Counted from the stretch's first letter, positions 27,034 through 35,513 are shown. The stretch: 64,000 nucleotides of DNA from Streptomyces sp. NBC_01335 (GCF_035953295.1 NZ_CP108370.1:2542001-2606000); one strand, 5' to 3'. Numbers and translations are program-made. Notes: generated by a model from the sequence alone, not told the origin.

Positions 27034-29079
27034 TCAGCCATTCACATGCTCGCTGAGATGAGCGACCCCGAGATTGCGCGTCTCCGCCCGGGCGGCCAGC
27101 GCCTGGACAGCACGGTCGAACTGGACGAGCGAAGTCGGCTCGTCGGGCCCGAGGAGGTACTCCTTCAGCTCGCGCCGGCCCTCGGCCCGGTCGTCCGCGG
27201 CGGGGTCGGACACGGCCGCGAGCAGCCGGTCCAGCTCGCTCGCGTCGTTGGAGAGGATCACCGCGGCCCGGACGGCCGTGTTCTGGCGCTTGAACTCCTC
27301 CTCGCCCAGCTCGGCCGAGTCGGTCACCGCGTACGGCTTGCCGCTGGCGATGAAGTCGGAGACCACGCTGGAGATGTCCGACACCATGGCGTCCGACTCG
27401 TTGAAGCAGTCGTACAGACGCATGGTCGATCCGGAGATGACCTGGTGCTGCCACCAGCCCTGGGAGCGCCAGTAGGCGGTGTTCCAGTCGTCCCGCAGCT
27501 TCGCGGTCTCGGCCTCGCGCGCGGGGTCGGCCAGCGAGTTGCGCGAGAGCTCGGCCTCGTCGCGGGCCGTCTCGCCGGTGCCGCCGGTCAGCTCGACCAG
27601 GCGCGCCTCGATACGGGCCAGCTCGGCGCGGGCCTCGGCCTGCTCGCCCCGGAGCGCCGCGCTCTCCCCGGCCCAGCGCGGGTCGTTGGCGCGGCGTGCG
27701 GCCGCGTCCTCGATCATCGCGGTGATCCGCAGGTGGGCGGCGGCCGCCTTGCGGCTGCGGGTGCCGGTGAACGGGTGCGGCTTGTAGAGCACCCGGACGG
27801 GCTTCTCGGACTCCAGCAGCCGGCGGACGATGTTCTCGCCGGCGAGCAGCAGCGAGGTGTTGCCCGGGTTGTCGTCCCAGCCCTCCCAGGTGGGCGCGTA
27901 CAGCACGGTCGGGACGGAGTTCTTCGGGGTGCCGGTCCAGGAGGTGATGGAGGCCAGCTGCGGCCGCCCCACCTCCACGATGTCCTCGTCGCGGACGCCG
28001 ACGTCGGCCAGCGCGTAACGGTCGCGGCCGGCCCGGCCCGCCGTCCAGACCTCGTCGTACGCCTTGCTGTACGGGTTGACGCTGGCCAGCTTGTCGCTGT
28101 CGCCGTGGCCGATGAAGACGTGCTTCATGGTCGGCACGCGCAGCATGTGGATGTTCTTGCCGACGTTGGCCGCGTAGAGCGCGACCCGCACCGTCGAGAG
28201 GTCCATGTTCATCAGGTGCACGCCGCCGGGGACGCAGAGCACCGGGACGGACGTGCCGGCGAGCTGCGGGACGATGGCGCGCTCGCGGAGCACGATCATC
28301 GGGCGGCCGCTCAGCCGGCCCATGGTCTCCAGCCACATGTTGACCTGGTAGGCGGAGTCCTTGGAACCGGAGAAGTAGAGGATGACGGTCGGCTTGTACT
28401 CCTGCAGCCACGCGTCGACGGCCGCCAGGACCTTGGCCTCCGGCGGCACGAGACGGCTGGGCCGCACGTACGGCAGCAGCGCGAGGATGTAGACCACCGC
28501 GAGGAAGAGCGTCAGCCCGAGGCCGGCGTAGGCGAGCGCGTCGGTGCCGCTCTGGATCGCGGCCACCACGCCCACCATGGCGAACACGTCGAAGTGGAGC
28601 ATCTTCTCGGCGGGGCGGCTCATCAGCAGACGCGGCGGCGCGTCCCCTATCCCGACGGGGCCGAGGTCGATGTTCCGGGTGACCACCGGCAGCTTGCGGC
28701 GGAGCCGGATGAGGGTCACCATCGCGCTCTGTGGTGCCTGGAGACCGTAGAACGCCAGGAGACAGGCGACCGTCGTGTAGAAGAACGCCCCCTCGCCGTA
28801 TCCCATGCGCGACATGAGCAGGATCAGCAGCAGCTCACGCACGAGGAAACGAATCGACAGACCGGCCCGGACGGCGGCGAGACGATTGACGAGATAACTG
28901 CCGCAGTGGTGCAGATAACGGTCGGCCAGATATGTGACGAGGACCGCCGCGGAGAACAGCCAGATATTGGGGAGTATCGCCGCGAGCATGACGCACGGGA
29001 ATCCCAGGGCCAGGAGAATTGCGGCGGCGAGCTCAGAACCGCTGCCCACTCTCGCCACGCGAATGGCTTTCGAAAACAC
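27034..29079 (-). CDS. Membrane-anchored CDP-glycerol/CDP-ribitol polyol-phosphate transferase (TagF/TarL-like)
   Basis: The 681-residue product has two parts. Residues 1-~225 hold about six membrane spans (AAAILLALGFPCVMLAAILPNIW... to FLAVVYILALLPYV). Residues ~235-680 form a TagF/TarL-type transferase with VPTMKHVFIGHGDSDKLASVNPYSKAYDEVW (catalytic His in GHGDSDK), VLYAPTWEGWDDN, RVLYKPHPFTG and SDAMVSDISSVVSDF. Between the last two motifs lies an extra ~90-residue Ala/Glu/Arg-rich, probably coiled-coil insert. The family polymerises glycerol or ribitol phosphate from a CDP precursor. The next upstream gene should make CDP-ribitol, so poly(ribitol phosphate) is the expected product. Staphylococcal and Bacillus relatives are not fused to a multi-pass membrane domain. 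Confidence 0.85.
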   Translation of the reverse strand: MFSKAIRVARVGSGSELAAAILLALGFPCVMLAAILPNIWLFSAAVLVTYLADRYLHHCGSYLVNRLAAVRAGLSIRFLVRELLLILLMSRMGYGEGAFFYTTVACLLAFYGLQAPQSAMVTLIRLRRKLPVVTRNIDLGPVGIGDAPPRLLMSRPAEKMLHFDVFAMVGVVAAIQSGTDALAYAGLGLTLFLAVVYILALLPYVRPSRLVPPEAKVLAAVDAWLQEYKPTVILYFSGSKDSAYQVNMWLETMGRLSGRPMIVLRERAIVPQLAGTSVPVLCVPGGVHLMNMDLSTVRVALYAANVGKNIHMLRVPTMKHVFIGHGDSDKLASVNPYSKAYDEVWTAGRAGRDRYALADVGVRDEDIVEVGRPQLASITSWTGTPKNSVPTVLYAPTWEGWDDNPGNTSLLLAGENIVRRLLESEKPVRVLYKPHPFTGTRSRKAAAAHLRITAMIEDAAARRANDPRWAGESAALRGEQAEARAELARIEARLVELTGGTGETARDEAELSRNSLADPAREAETAKLRDDWNTAYWRSQGWWQHQVISGSTMRLYDCFNESDAMVSDISSVVSDFIASGKPYAVTDSAELGEEEFKRQNTAVRAAVILSNDASELDRLLAAVSDPAADDRAEGRRELKEYLLGPDEPTSLVQFDRAVQALAARAETRNLGVAHLSEHVNG

Positions 29080-29147
29080 GAAGTACCGCTCCCGAGGGTT
29101 CCGACTTATACCTTGCGGGGGAATTGTGCAGAATTAGCTTCACGAAT

Positions 29148-29194
29148 TCGGACCCCTGCCGTTCACGCGAAGTGAACGACAGGGGTCCGAATGG
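29148..29194 (-). terminator. Terminator after the CDP-ribitol synthase gene
   Basis: A 21-base-pair stem with one wobble (arms 29148-29168 and 29174-29194; the core reads cggacccctg/caggggtccg) and loop gcgaa, 18 bases past the stop. Confidence 0.85.
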
Positions 29195-29211
29195 TGGATT
29201 GTCAAGCAGTA

Positions 29212-30711
29212 TTACACATCGGCCTGTCGGTCCAGGACCGCGGCCAGCGCCTGCTCGAAGCCCGACGCCTCGGAGGCCCCCCGGGTCGGGTCCTGCTGCC
29301 GGACGTCGATGACGTGCCCGGTCATCTCGGAGAGCAGCACGTCGAGGGAGGTCCGGGCGACCGCCTCGGAGGAGAGCAGCGACCCCGCGGGCTCGTCGCC
29401 GAAGGCCTTCGTACGCATCGGGGTGGCGGTGCGCTCCGGGTTCACGCAGTTCACACGCACTCCGTCACCGGCCCACTCGTCCGAGAGCGCCTGGGTGAGA
29501 TTGACCATGGCGGCCTTGGTGGAGGAGTACAGGCTGTACTCGGCACGTCCCCGGGTGTAGCTGCTGGAGGTGTAGAGGAGCAGCTGTCCCTTGGACTCGG
29601 CGAGGAACTTGTGCGAGGCCCGGGCGATCTGGACCGGCGCGAGGTAGTTGACGTTCAGGGCTTCCTGGATCGTCGCGTTGTCCGTCTCGGCGAGCTTGCC
29701 GATCCGCAGCACCCCGGCGGTGTTGACGACGTAGTCGACCCGGCCGGTCTCGGCGTACGCCTTGGAGAGCGCGTCGTCGATGTGCTCCGGGTTCTCCACG
29801 TGGGTCCCCGTGGTGGACCGGCCGAGCGCGTAGACCTTGGCGCCGAACGACTCAGCGAGGGCGGCGATGTCCGCGCCGATGCCGTAGGAGCCGCCGAAGA
29901 CGACCATGGTCTTCCCGGTCAGCGCCTCCCGGTAGGCCGCGTCGTCGGCGGGCGACGGCACGGCCGTGGAGGCCAGCTGGAAGAGCTTGTCCGCGATGAA
30001 GACGTCGACCGGCTGGGTCACCTTCATGTTGTACTCGTCGCCCGCGACGACGTAGATCGGCACGTCGGGCAGGTACTTCAGGACCACCGAGCAGTCGTCG
30101 GTCGCCTGGAAGTTCGGGTCGCCGGCCGCGACCTCGTACGCCCTGCGGATGGTGGAGAGCTTGAACGCCTGCGGCGTCTGGCCCCGGCGCAGGCGGGAGC
30201 GGTCGGGGACCTCGGTGATGAACTCGCCGTCACCGCCGTGCGTACGGGTCACGATGATCGTGTCCGCGGACGGGATGGCGACGTCCACCGCCTCGTACCG
30301 GCCGAGGGCGTCCACGCAGTCCGTGATGACGCGCTGCGACAGCAGGGGGCGCACGGCGTCGTGGAAGAGGACGTTGCGGTCCTCGCCCTCCGCCAGGCCC
30401 TCGCCGAGGACGGAGATGGCCCGCTCGGTGGTCTCGTTGCGCGTCGTCCCGCCCTCGATGACCTTGACCACCTTGGTCAGGCCGGCCTTCGCGACGATCT
30501 TCTCGACGTCGGCGACATAGCCGGGCGCCATCAGCACGATGATGTCGTCGATCGACTCGGACTGCTGGAAGATCGACAGGGTGTGCTCGATGACAGCCTT
30601 GCCTGCGATCTTCAGCAGCTGCTTGGGGATGGACAGTCCCACGCGCTGACCGGTACCCCCGGCGAGCACGACTGCTGTGGTACGGGCTTGGGCTATGTGC
30701 TGCACAGACAC
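29212..30711 (-). CDS. Bifunctional CDP-ribitol synthase: IspD-like cytidylyltransferase fused to SDR reductase
   Basis: The 499-residue protein is a two-domain fusion. Residues ~10-240 are an IspD/TarI-type cytidylyltransferase: TAVVLAGGTGQRVGLSIPKQLLKIAGK, FHDAVRPL, RRGQTPQAF, and EYNMKVTQPVD. Residues ~260-495 are a short-chain dehydrogenase with GGSYGIGADIAALAE (NAD(P) loop), NTAGVL, TSSSYTRGRAEYSLYSSTKAAM (Ser, Tyr-x-x-x-Lys) and VNCVNPERTATPM. The same fusion is known in Haemophilus influenzae Bcs1, which reduces ribulose 5-phosphate and activates it to CDP-ribitol. S. aureus uses separate TarJ and TarI. I expect the same reaction here. The GTG at 30711 has AAGGTAGG six bases upstream; that site is partly buried in a leader hairpin. 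Confidence 0.88.
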   Translation of the reverse strand: MSVQHIAQARTTAVVLAGGTGQRVGLSIPKQLLKIAGKAVIEHTLSIFQQSESIDDIIVLMAPGYVADVEKIVAKAGLTKVVKVIEGGTTRNETTERAISVLGEGLAEGEDRNVLFHDAVRPLLSQRVITDCVDALGRYEAVDVAIPSADTIIVTRTHGGDGEFITEVPDRSRLRRGQTPQAFKLSTIRRAYEVAAGDPNFQATDDCSVVLKYLPDVPIYVVAGDEYNMKVTQPVDVFIADKLFQLASTAVPSPADDAAYREALTGKTMVVFGGSYGIGADIAALAESFGAKVYALGRSTTGTHVENPEHIDDALSKAYAETGRVDYVVNTAGVLRIGKLAETDNATIQEALNVNYLAPVQIARASHKFLAESKGQLLLYTSSSYTRGRAEYSLYSSTKAAMVNLTQALSDEWAGDGVRVNCVNPERTATPMRTKAFGDEPAGSLLSSEAVARTSLDVLLSEMTGHVIDVRQQDPTRGASEASGFEQALAAVLDRQADV

Positions 30712-30780
30712 AGACGACCTACCTTGCGAGGGCTCGGGAACCCCCCGATGGTTGCACTCTCCGTTACCATCTCGCAAGGT
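30712..30780 (-). promoter_or_regulatory. Structured 5' leader that pairs with the ribosome binding site of the CDP-ribitol synthase gene
   Basis: On the minus strand ACCTTGCGAG (30780-30771) is the exact complement of CTCGCAAGGT (30730-30721), which includes the AAGG of the ribosome binding site. Between them a second hairpin ATGGT/ACCAT can form. The 10-base-pair stem would hide the site. It may be a translational switch or simply a stable leader; no known riboswitch is recognised. Confidence 0.4.
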
Positions 30781-31112
30781 GGACGTCGAGTGCGGGCCGC
30801 CCCCACGACACCCGCCGTTCCCGTGTGAACAGGGCCGTTACCTGCGAAAGTGCCGCACGAGCAGGTGACCGACACCACACGGTTGAGCGGCCGATGTCCC
30901 GGCTGAGCGGCGCGGACGGCCGTTTCGTTTCACCCGACCGGCCGACACACACCTCCCGGCCTCACCCGTTCGGGGGCGCCGGCCCCCACCGGTTCCGCAC
31001 CGCGGCACCGCCGTGCCGCCCCGCCGGGACACCGCCCGGAACGCCCGAGGGCCCCTCCCCCGGCGACCGCGCGGGCCCGGGGGCCCTGCTGCGGTGTCCG
31101 GCGGAGAGGCCC
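30781..31112. other. Gene-free gap between the CDP-ribitol synthase gene and obg
   Basis: About 330 bases of very GC-rich DNA with no convincing gene. It marks the right end of the inserted wall-polymer block and presumably holds the promoter for the CDP-ribitol synthase gene. I see no attachment-site repeat or integrase remnant. Confidence 0.5.
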
Positions 31113-31137
31113 GCACCGGGCGTCACGCGCCCGGTGC
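31113..31137 (-). terminator. Terminator after obg
   Basis: gcaccgggcg (31113-31122) pairs with cgcccggtgc (31128-31137), 5-base loop, 22 bases past the obg stop. Confidence 0.75.
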
Positions 31138-31159
31138 TCCTCACGTGGAACGGCTCCCT

Positions 31160-32596
31160 TTAGAAGGGGTCGAACTCGTCGTACTCCTTCTGCGCGTCGT
31201 CCCGCTCGGCGTCGCGGTCCCGGCGGCGCTGGGCGGCGGGGCGCGGGGCCTCCAGGCGGTGGTCCTCGCCGCGTCGGCCGAGCATCTCGGCGCCGGCCAT
31301 CATCGTCGGCTCCCAGTCGAAGACGACCGCGTTCTCCTCGGGGCCGATCGCCACGCCGTCACCGGCGCGGGCGCCGGCCTTCATCAGGGCGTCCTCGACG
31401 CCGAGACGGTTCAGGCGGTCCGCGAGGTAACCGACGGCCTCGTCGTTGTTGAAGTCGGTCTGACGCACCCAGCGCTCGGGCTTGTCGCCGCGCACCCGGT
31501 AGATGCCCTCTTCGTCGACGGCCACGGTGAACCCGGTGTCGTCGACGGCCTTCGGGCGGATGACGACCCGGGTCGCCTCCTCCTTCGGCTTGGCGGCACG
31601 CGCCTCGGCGACGATCCCGGCCAGTGCGTACGAGAGGTCGTTGAGCCCCTTGTGCGCGACGGCGGAGACCTCGAAGACGCGGTAGCCGCGCTCCTCCAGC
31701 TCCGGGCGGATCATGTCGGCCAGGTCCTGGCCGTCCGGGATGTCGACCTTGTTGAGGACGACGATGCGGGGCCGGTCCTCCAGGCCGCCGTACTGGCGCA
31801 GCTCCTCCTCGATGATGTCGAGGTCGGAGACGGGGTCGCGGTCGGACTCCAGCGTCGCCGTGTCCAGTACGTGCACGAGCACCGAGCAGCGCTCGACGTG
31901 GCGGAGGAACTCCAGGCCCAGCCCGCGGCCCTGGCTGGCGCCGGGGATGAGGCCAGGGACGTCGGCGATGGTGTAGACGTTCGAACCGGCGGTGACGACA
32001 CCGAGGTTGGGGACGAGCGTCGTGAACGGGTAGTCCGCGATCTTCGGCTTGGCCGCCGAGAGGACCGAGATCAGCGAGGACTTGCCCGCGCTCGGGTAGC
32101 CGACCAGCGCCACGTCGGCGACGGTCTTCAGCTCCAGGACGATGTCGCGGTCCTCGCCCGGCTCGCCGAGCAGCGCGAAGCCGGGGGCCTTGCGGCGGGC
32201 CGAGGAGAGCGCGGCGTTGCCGAGGCCGCCGCGGCCGCCCTGTCCGGCGACGAACGTGGTGCCCTGGCCGACGAGGTCGGCGAGGACGTTGCCGTCCTTG
32301 TCGAGGACGACGGTGCCGTCCGGCACGGGCAGGACCAGGTCCTGGCCGTCCTTGCCCGAACGGTTGTCGCCCGCGCCGGGCTGGCCGTTGGTGGCCTTGC
32401 GGTGGGGGTGGTGGTGGTAGTCCAGCAGCGTGGTCACGGACTGCTCGACGACGAGGATCACGTCGCCGCCGCGTCCGCCGTTGCCGCCGTCGGGTCCGCC
32501 GAGGGGCTTGAACTTCTCACGGTGGACGGAGGCACAGCCGTGGCCTCCGTTACCCGCGGCGGCATGGAGCTCGACGCGGTCCACGAAGGTGGTCAT
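31160..32596 (-). CDS. obg: Obg GTPase
   Basis: Obg is an essential ribosome-assembly GTPase that in Streptomyces also affects the onset of aerial growth. The 478-residue protein has the glycine-rich Obg fold (residues 1-160; [31 protein letters not shown]), the G domain with [26 protein letters not shown], and NKVD, an OCT domain (residues ~350-430) and a charged C-terminal tail. It follows rplU and rpmA in the usual order. The ATG at 32596 has an AGG-containing site upstream. Confidence 0.97.
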   Translation of the reverse strand: MTTFVDRVELHAAAGNGGHGCASVHREKFKPLGGPDGGNGGRGGDVILVVEQSVTTLLDYHHHPHRKATNGQPGAGDNRSGKDGQDLVLPVPDGTVVLDKDGNVLADLVGQGTTFVAGQGGRGGLGNAALSSARRKAPGFALLGEPGEDRDIVLELKTVADVALVGYPSAGKSSLISVLSAAKPKIADYPFTTLVPNLGVVTAGSNVYTIADVPGLIPGASQGRGLGLEFLRHVERCSVLVHVLDTATLESDRDPVSDLDIIEEELRQYGGLEDRPRIVVLNKVDIPDGQDLADMIRPELEERGYRVFEVSAVAHKGLNDLSYALAGIVAEARAAKPKEEATRVVIRPKAVDDTGFTVAVDEEGIYRVRGDKPERWVRQTDFNNDEAVGYLADRLNRLGVEDALMKAGARAGDGVAIGPEENAVVFDWEPTMMAGAEMLGRRGEDHRLEAPRPAAQRRRDRDAERDDAQKEYDEFDPF

Positions 32597-32648
32597 GGTG
32601 GGTGCCTCCAGGTACTGCTATCTACGGATCTGTCTCTGATGTAACACG

Positions 32649-32701
32649 CCGAGGGCGGACCCGCTTCCCCGTCGACCGGGAAAGCTGAGATCCGCCCTCG
32701 G
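32649..32701 (-). terminator. Terminator or attenuator between rpmA and obg
   Basis: ccgagggcgga (32649-32659) pairs with tccgccctcgg (32691-32701), with an inner stem cttccc/gggaaag. It could end most rpmA transcripts while letting some reach obg. Confidence 0.7.
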
Positions 32702-32735
32702 AAGGTGTTGCGTCGTTACCGTGCTCGCCGGAAGA

Positions 32736-32993
32736 TCAGGCGGCGACGGGAACGATGTTGACGACCTTGCGGCCGCGGTGCGTACCGAACTCCACCGCAC
32801 CGGCGGTCAGCGCGAACAGCGTGTCGTCGCCGCCACGGCCGACGCCCGTGCCCGGGTGGAAGTGGGTGCCGCGCTGGCGGACCAGGATCTCACCGGCGTT
32901 GACGGCCTGACCGCCGAAGCGCTTCACGCCGAGCCGCTGAGCATTGGAATCGCGCCCGTTCCGAGTGGACGATGCGCCCTTCTTGTGTGCCAT
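32736..32993 (-). CDS. rpmA: 50S ribosomal protein L27
   Basis: L27 lies near the peptidyl transferase centre. The 85-residue sequence starts [29 protein letters not shown] and continues [28 protein letters not shown], the family's signature. The N-terminus is the short uncleaved form, unlike the extended form of Firmicutes. It lies 11 bases after rplU. Confidence 0.98.
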   Translation of the reverse strand: MAHKKGASSTRNGRDSNAQRLGVKRFGGQAVNAGEILVRQRGTHFHPGTGVGRGGDDTLFALTAGAVEFGTHRGRKVVNIVPVAA

Positions 32994-33004
32994 GTCTCAG
33001 TCCC

Positions 33005-33325
33005 TTACTTCGCAGCCGCGGGGATACCGGTGACCTTGATCGCCGTGTACTGCTGACGGTGACCCTGGCGACGGCGGTAGCCGGTCTTGTTCTTGTAGCG
33101 AAGGATGTCGATCTTCGCACCCTTGTGGTGGTCCACGACCTCGGCCTGGACCTTGATGCCGGCCAGGACCCACGGGTCGCTGGTCACGGCGTCACCGTCG
33201 ACAACGAGCAGGGTCGAGAGCTCGACCGTGTCGCCAACCTTGGCAGTGGAAATCTTGTCAACCTCAACGATGTCACCGACAGCAACCTTGTGCTGGCGGC
33301 CACCGCTGCGCACGATGGCGTACAC
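33005..33325 (-). CDS. rplU: 50S ribosomal protein L21
   Basis: L21 binds 23S rRNA during large-subunit assembly. The 106-residue sequence starts [25 protein letters not shown] and ends with the basic [22 protein letters not shown] signature. The GTG at 33325 follows a GAGAGAGA ribosome binding site. Unlike the usual order, rne is not directly upstream: a glycosyltransferase gene lies between them, so rplU must have its own promoter in the 285-base gap. Confidence 0.98.
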   Translation of the reverse strand: MYAIVRSGGRQHKVAVGDIVEVDKISTAKVGDTVELSTLLVVDGDAVTSDPWVLAGIKVQAEVVDHHKGAKIDILRYKNKTGYRRRQGHRQQYTAIKVTGIPAAAK

Positions 33326-33610
33326 GCGGATCTCTCTCTCGCTCGGAACGGATCCCCTGATGCCAGCCGCTCGCACGGGCCGGGGCCCGGGACGATCCGG
33401 AAGGATGAGCGGCCTCTCCTGGCGCGGAACCGCGCCGGGAGGGATGTGCTCAGGGGTAGGCGCACAGACAAACACGCCGAGGGTCAAGGCTACGGGGCCA
33501 CTGCCCGACGGGTCAAACCGCCCCCGGCACGGGCTCCCGGGCCGTGCCGGTCGGCCCCGCCCGGCTGTCCCTGCCCGGACGAGGCCCGGTACGGCGGTCT
33601 CGCCCCGGCC

Positions 33611-35314
33611 TCAGCGCCGTCCCGGCAGCCGGCGCCGGACCGCCGCGGCGTACCTGCGTACGGCCTTGCGCGGCCCGGGGGGCAGCCGTCGCAGCGCACC
33701 GCGGTAGATCCGGCGCAGCCCGGTCGGCGGCGGCTTGACCGCGACCGGCTTCGGAGCGGGCTTGGGCTTCGTGACGACGAGCCTCAGCTGGCCGCCCCTG
33801 CCCGACCAGTCCGCGCGCACGGTGCGTCCGGTACCGCCCAGCGGGACCGCGCCGAACGCCACCCTCTGGGCGGTGTCGGCCGGGGTGAGCCGGGGGCGGC
33901 GGCCGACACCCAGCACCTGGACCCCGAGCCACACCTCGTAGGTGCCGGGCCGGAGCGGTTCACCGCCCGCCAGGGTCAGCGGGTCGAGCACGGCTCCGCC
34001 CTCGACCACCACGTGGCTCCGCCCGTCCTCCAGGCTCTCGACCCGCGGCCGGAAGGTGTCCTCGGCGTGCCACCAGACGTTGCGGCTGAGGTCGTGGACG
34101 AGCACCTCGCCGTTCGCGTAGGAGAGCGGGTCGGGGACGGGCAGGCCACCGGCTCCCTCGGCCCCCTCGATGCCCTCGGTGAACGCGGGGTCGAGCACGT
34201 ACCCGTCGGCCTCCGTCCCGGCGAGGGCCAGCGGGCCGGTGAGGGCCAGCGGGTCGACGCCGGTGTGCTGGAGGGTGGCTCGGATGCGCAACGACAGCCG
34301 CCCGGCGGCGTCCTGCTCGGCCGCCCCGACCTCGATGCGGGGCCTGACCTCGCGAACCCGCCGGGCCACTTCCCGAAGGGCCTCGGGACGGTCCTCCGCC
34401 AGGAGGGTCGCGCGCAGCCGCTGCACCGCCGGCATGCCCGCGGTCACCCCGGGCGGGAAGCATTCGACTGCCAGCGGGCGCGTCAGCTCGTAGGCTTCCC
34501 GGCGTTCCTCCTCCTCCGCGTCGACGATGAAGGGCTCGGACACCGTCCGCATCAGCTCGACGCGGTACAGGCGGCGCAGCAGTCGGTCCTGGAGCTCCCC
34601 GGGTTCGGTGGCTTCGGCCAGTGCCTCGATGATCGTGCGCAGCCGGCGGAAGTTGTCGGCGAGGTCGAACTCGGCCTCGCTGTTGTTTCCGCCGTCCTCC
34701 CTGCGGTCCCAGAGGTAGCAGGGGTAGTCGGCGAGTATCGAGACGACCTTGGCCCGGGGGTAGGCGCGGACCATGAAGAGCAGGTCCTCCATGCGCCAGT
34801 ACCCCTCGGGGAAGCGGAGTCCGGACTCCTCCAGGAACGCGCGGCGGAACATCCGGTGCGCCGTGAGCGTCTCGATCAGCGGCGCGTCCTCCACCGTGCA
34901 GCGTTCGCGGTTGCGGCGGAAGACGGGCGAGGGGCCGACCATGGAGCCGGCCATCTTGCCGAGCACGATGTCGGAGCCGTTGCGGCTGCCCATGGCGTAC
35001 AGGCGTTCCAGTGCCTCGGGGGCCAGCCGGTCGTCCTGGTCGACGAGCTGTATGTACTCGCCGCGTGCCATGGCCATGCCGACGTTGCGCGGCTTGCCCG
35101 GCCAGCCCGAGTTCTCCTGGTGGTGCACCCGTATTCGGGGGTGCTCGGCGGCGAGCCGGTCGAGTACCTCGGCCGAACCGTCGGTCGATCCGTCGTCCAC
35201 GTAGACGATCTCGTACTCGTCCTCGCGCAGGCTCTGTCCGAGCAGAGACGGCGCACAGCGCTCGATGTACGGCCCCGCGTTGTACACGGGCACCACGACA
35301 CTGACCTTCAGCAT
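33611..35314 (-). CDS. TarS/TarP-like family 2 glycosyltransferase inserted between rne and rplU
   Basis: The 567-residue protein is a relative of the product of 19649-21679. It has VSVVVPVYNAGPYIERCAPSLLGQ, VDDGSTDGS, NSGWPGKPRN, QLVDQDD (metal site) and YPRAKVVS. YWRMEDLLFMVRAY holds the probable catalytic acid. After about residue 320 come beta-rich segments like those of TarS, then a basic tail (RRIYRGALRRLPPGPRKAVRR). It should glycosylate a polyol-phosphate wall polymer from the inner membrane face. The ATG at 35314 has AAGGAA upstream. Terminators isolate it from rne. Its placement inside the otherwise conserved rne-rplU-rpmA-obg order points to gene gain. Confidence 0.85.
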   Translation of the reverse strand: MLKVSVVVPVYNAGPYIERCAPSLLGQSLREDEYEIVYVDDGSTDGSAEVLDRLAAEHPRIRVHHQENSGWPGKPRNVGMAMARGEYIQLVDQDDRLAPEALERLYAMGSRNGSDIVLGKMAGSMVGPSPVFRRNRERCTVEDAPLIETLTAHRMFRRAFLEESGLRFPEGYWRMEDLLFMVRAYPRAKVVSILADYPCYLWDRREDGGNNSEAEFDLADNFRRLRTIIEALAEATEPGELQDRLLRRLYRVELMRTVSEPFIVDAEEEERREAYELTRPLAVECFPPGVTAGMPAVQRLRATLLAEDRPEALREVARRVREVRPRIEVGAAEQDAAGRLSLRIRATLQHTGVDPLALTGPLALAGTEADGYVLDPAFTEGIEGAEGAGGLPVPDPLSYANGEVLVHDLSRNVWWHAEDTFRPRVESLEDGRSHVVVEGGAVLDPLTLAGGEPLRPGTYEVWLGVQVLGVGRRPRLTPADTAQRVAFGAVPLGGTGRTVRADWSGRGGQLRLVVTKPKPAPKPVAVKPPPTGLRRIYRGALRRLPPGPRKAVRRYAAAVRRRLPGRR

Positions 35315-35400
35315 TTCCTTGTCCCCCCACACATGAGTCCCCCTCATGAACCGAATGCCATCGGTGCCGCCCGGCGAGGGCGGGCACCACACCATGCTCC

Positions 35401-35426
35401 CGCCGTTCCCGGCGCCGGGAACGGCG
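35401..35426. other. 26-base perfect palindrome upstream of the glycosyltransferase gene
   Basis: The half-site cgccgttcccggc is followed at once by its exact complement, with no spacer, about 90 bases before the glycosyltransferase start. It could be an operator for a dimeric regulator or a second terminator hairpin for rne. Confidence 0.6.
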
Positions 35427-35444
35427 TACGGCCGCCCCCCACGC

Positions 35445-35488
35445 ACCGGTGGGCCGCTTCCCCGCGTCGGGGAGAACGGCCCACCGGT
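35445..35488 (-). terminator. Terminator after rne
   Basis: accggtgggccg (35445-35456) pairs with cggcccaccggt (35477-35488), with an inner stem of about six pairs, 26 bases past the rne stop. Confidence 0.85.
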
Positions 35489-35513
35489 TGGGTGGTACGG
35501 GGTCAGCCCGCGG

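Noticed and set aside
17980..31112. Search for an integrase, transposase or att-type repeat at the edges of the wall polymer block
   Set aside because: None seen by eye. The nearest tRNAs are at 6-7 kb and 63.8 kb and show no fragment copies near the block, so a tRNA-targeted island is not supported.
33326..33610. Possible rplU promoter with TTGACC near 33480
   Set aside because: The -35-like element is present on the minus strand, but no -10 element at suitable spacing could be found, so I did not annotate it.
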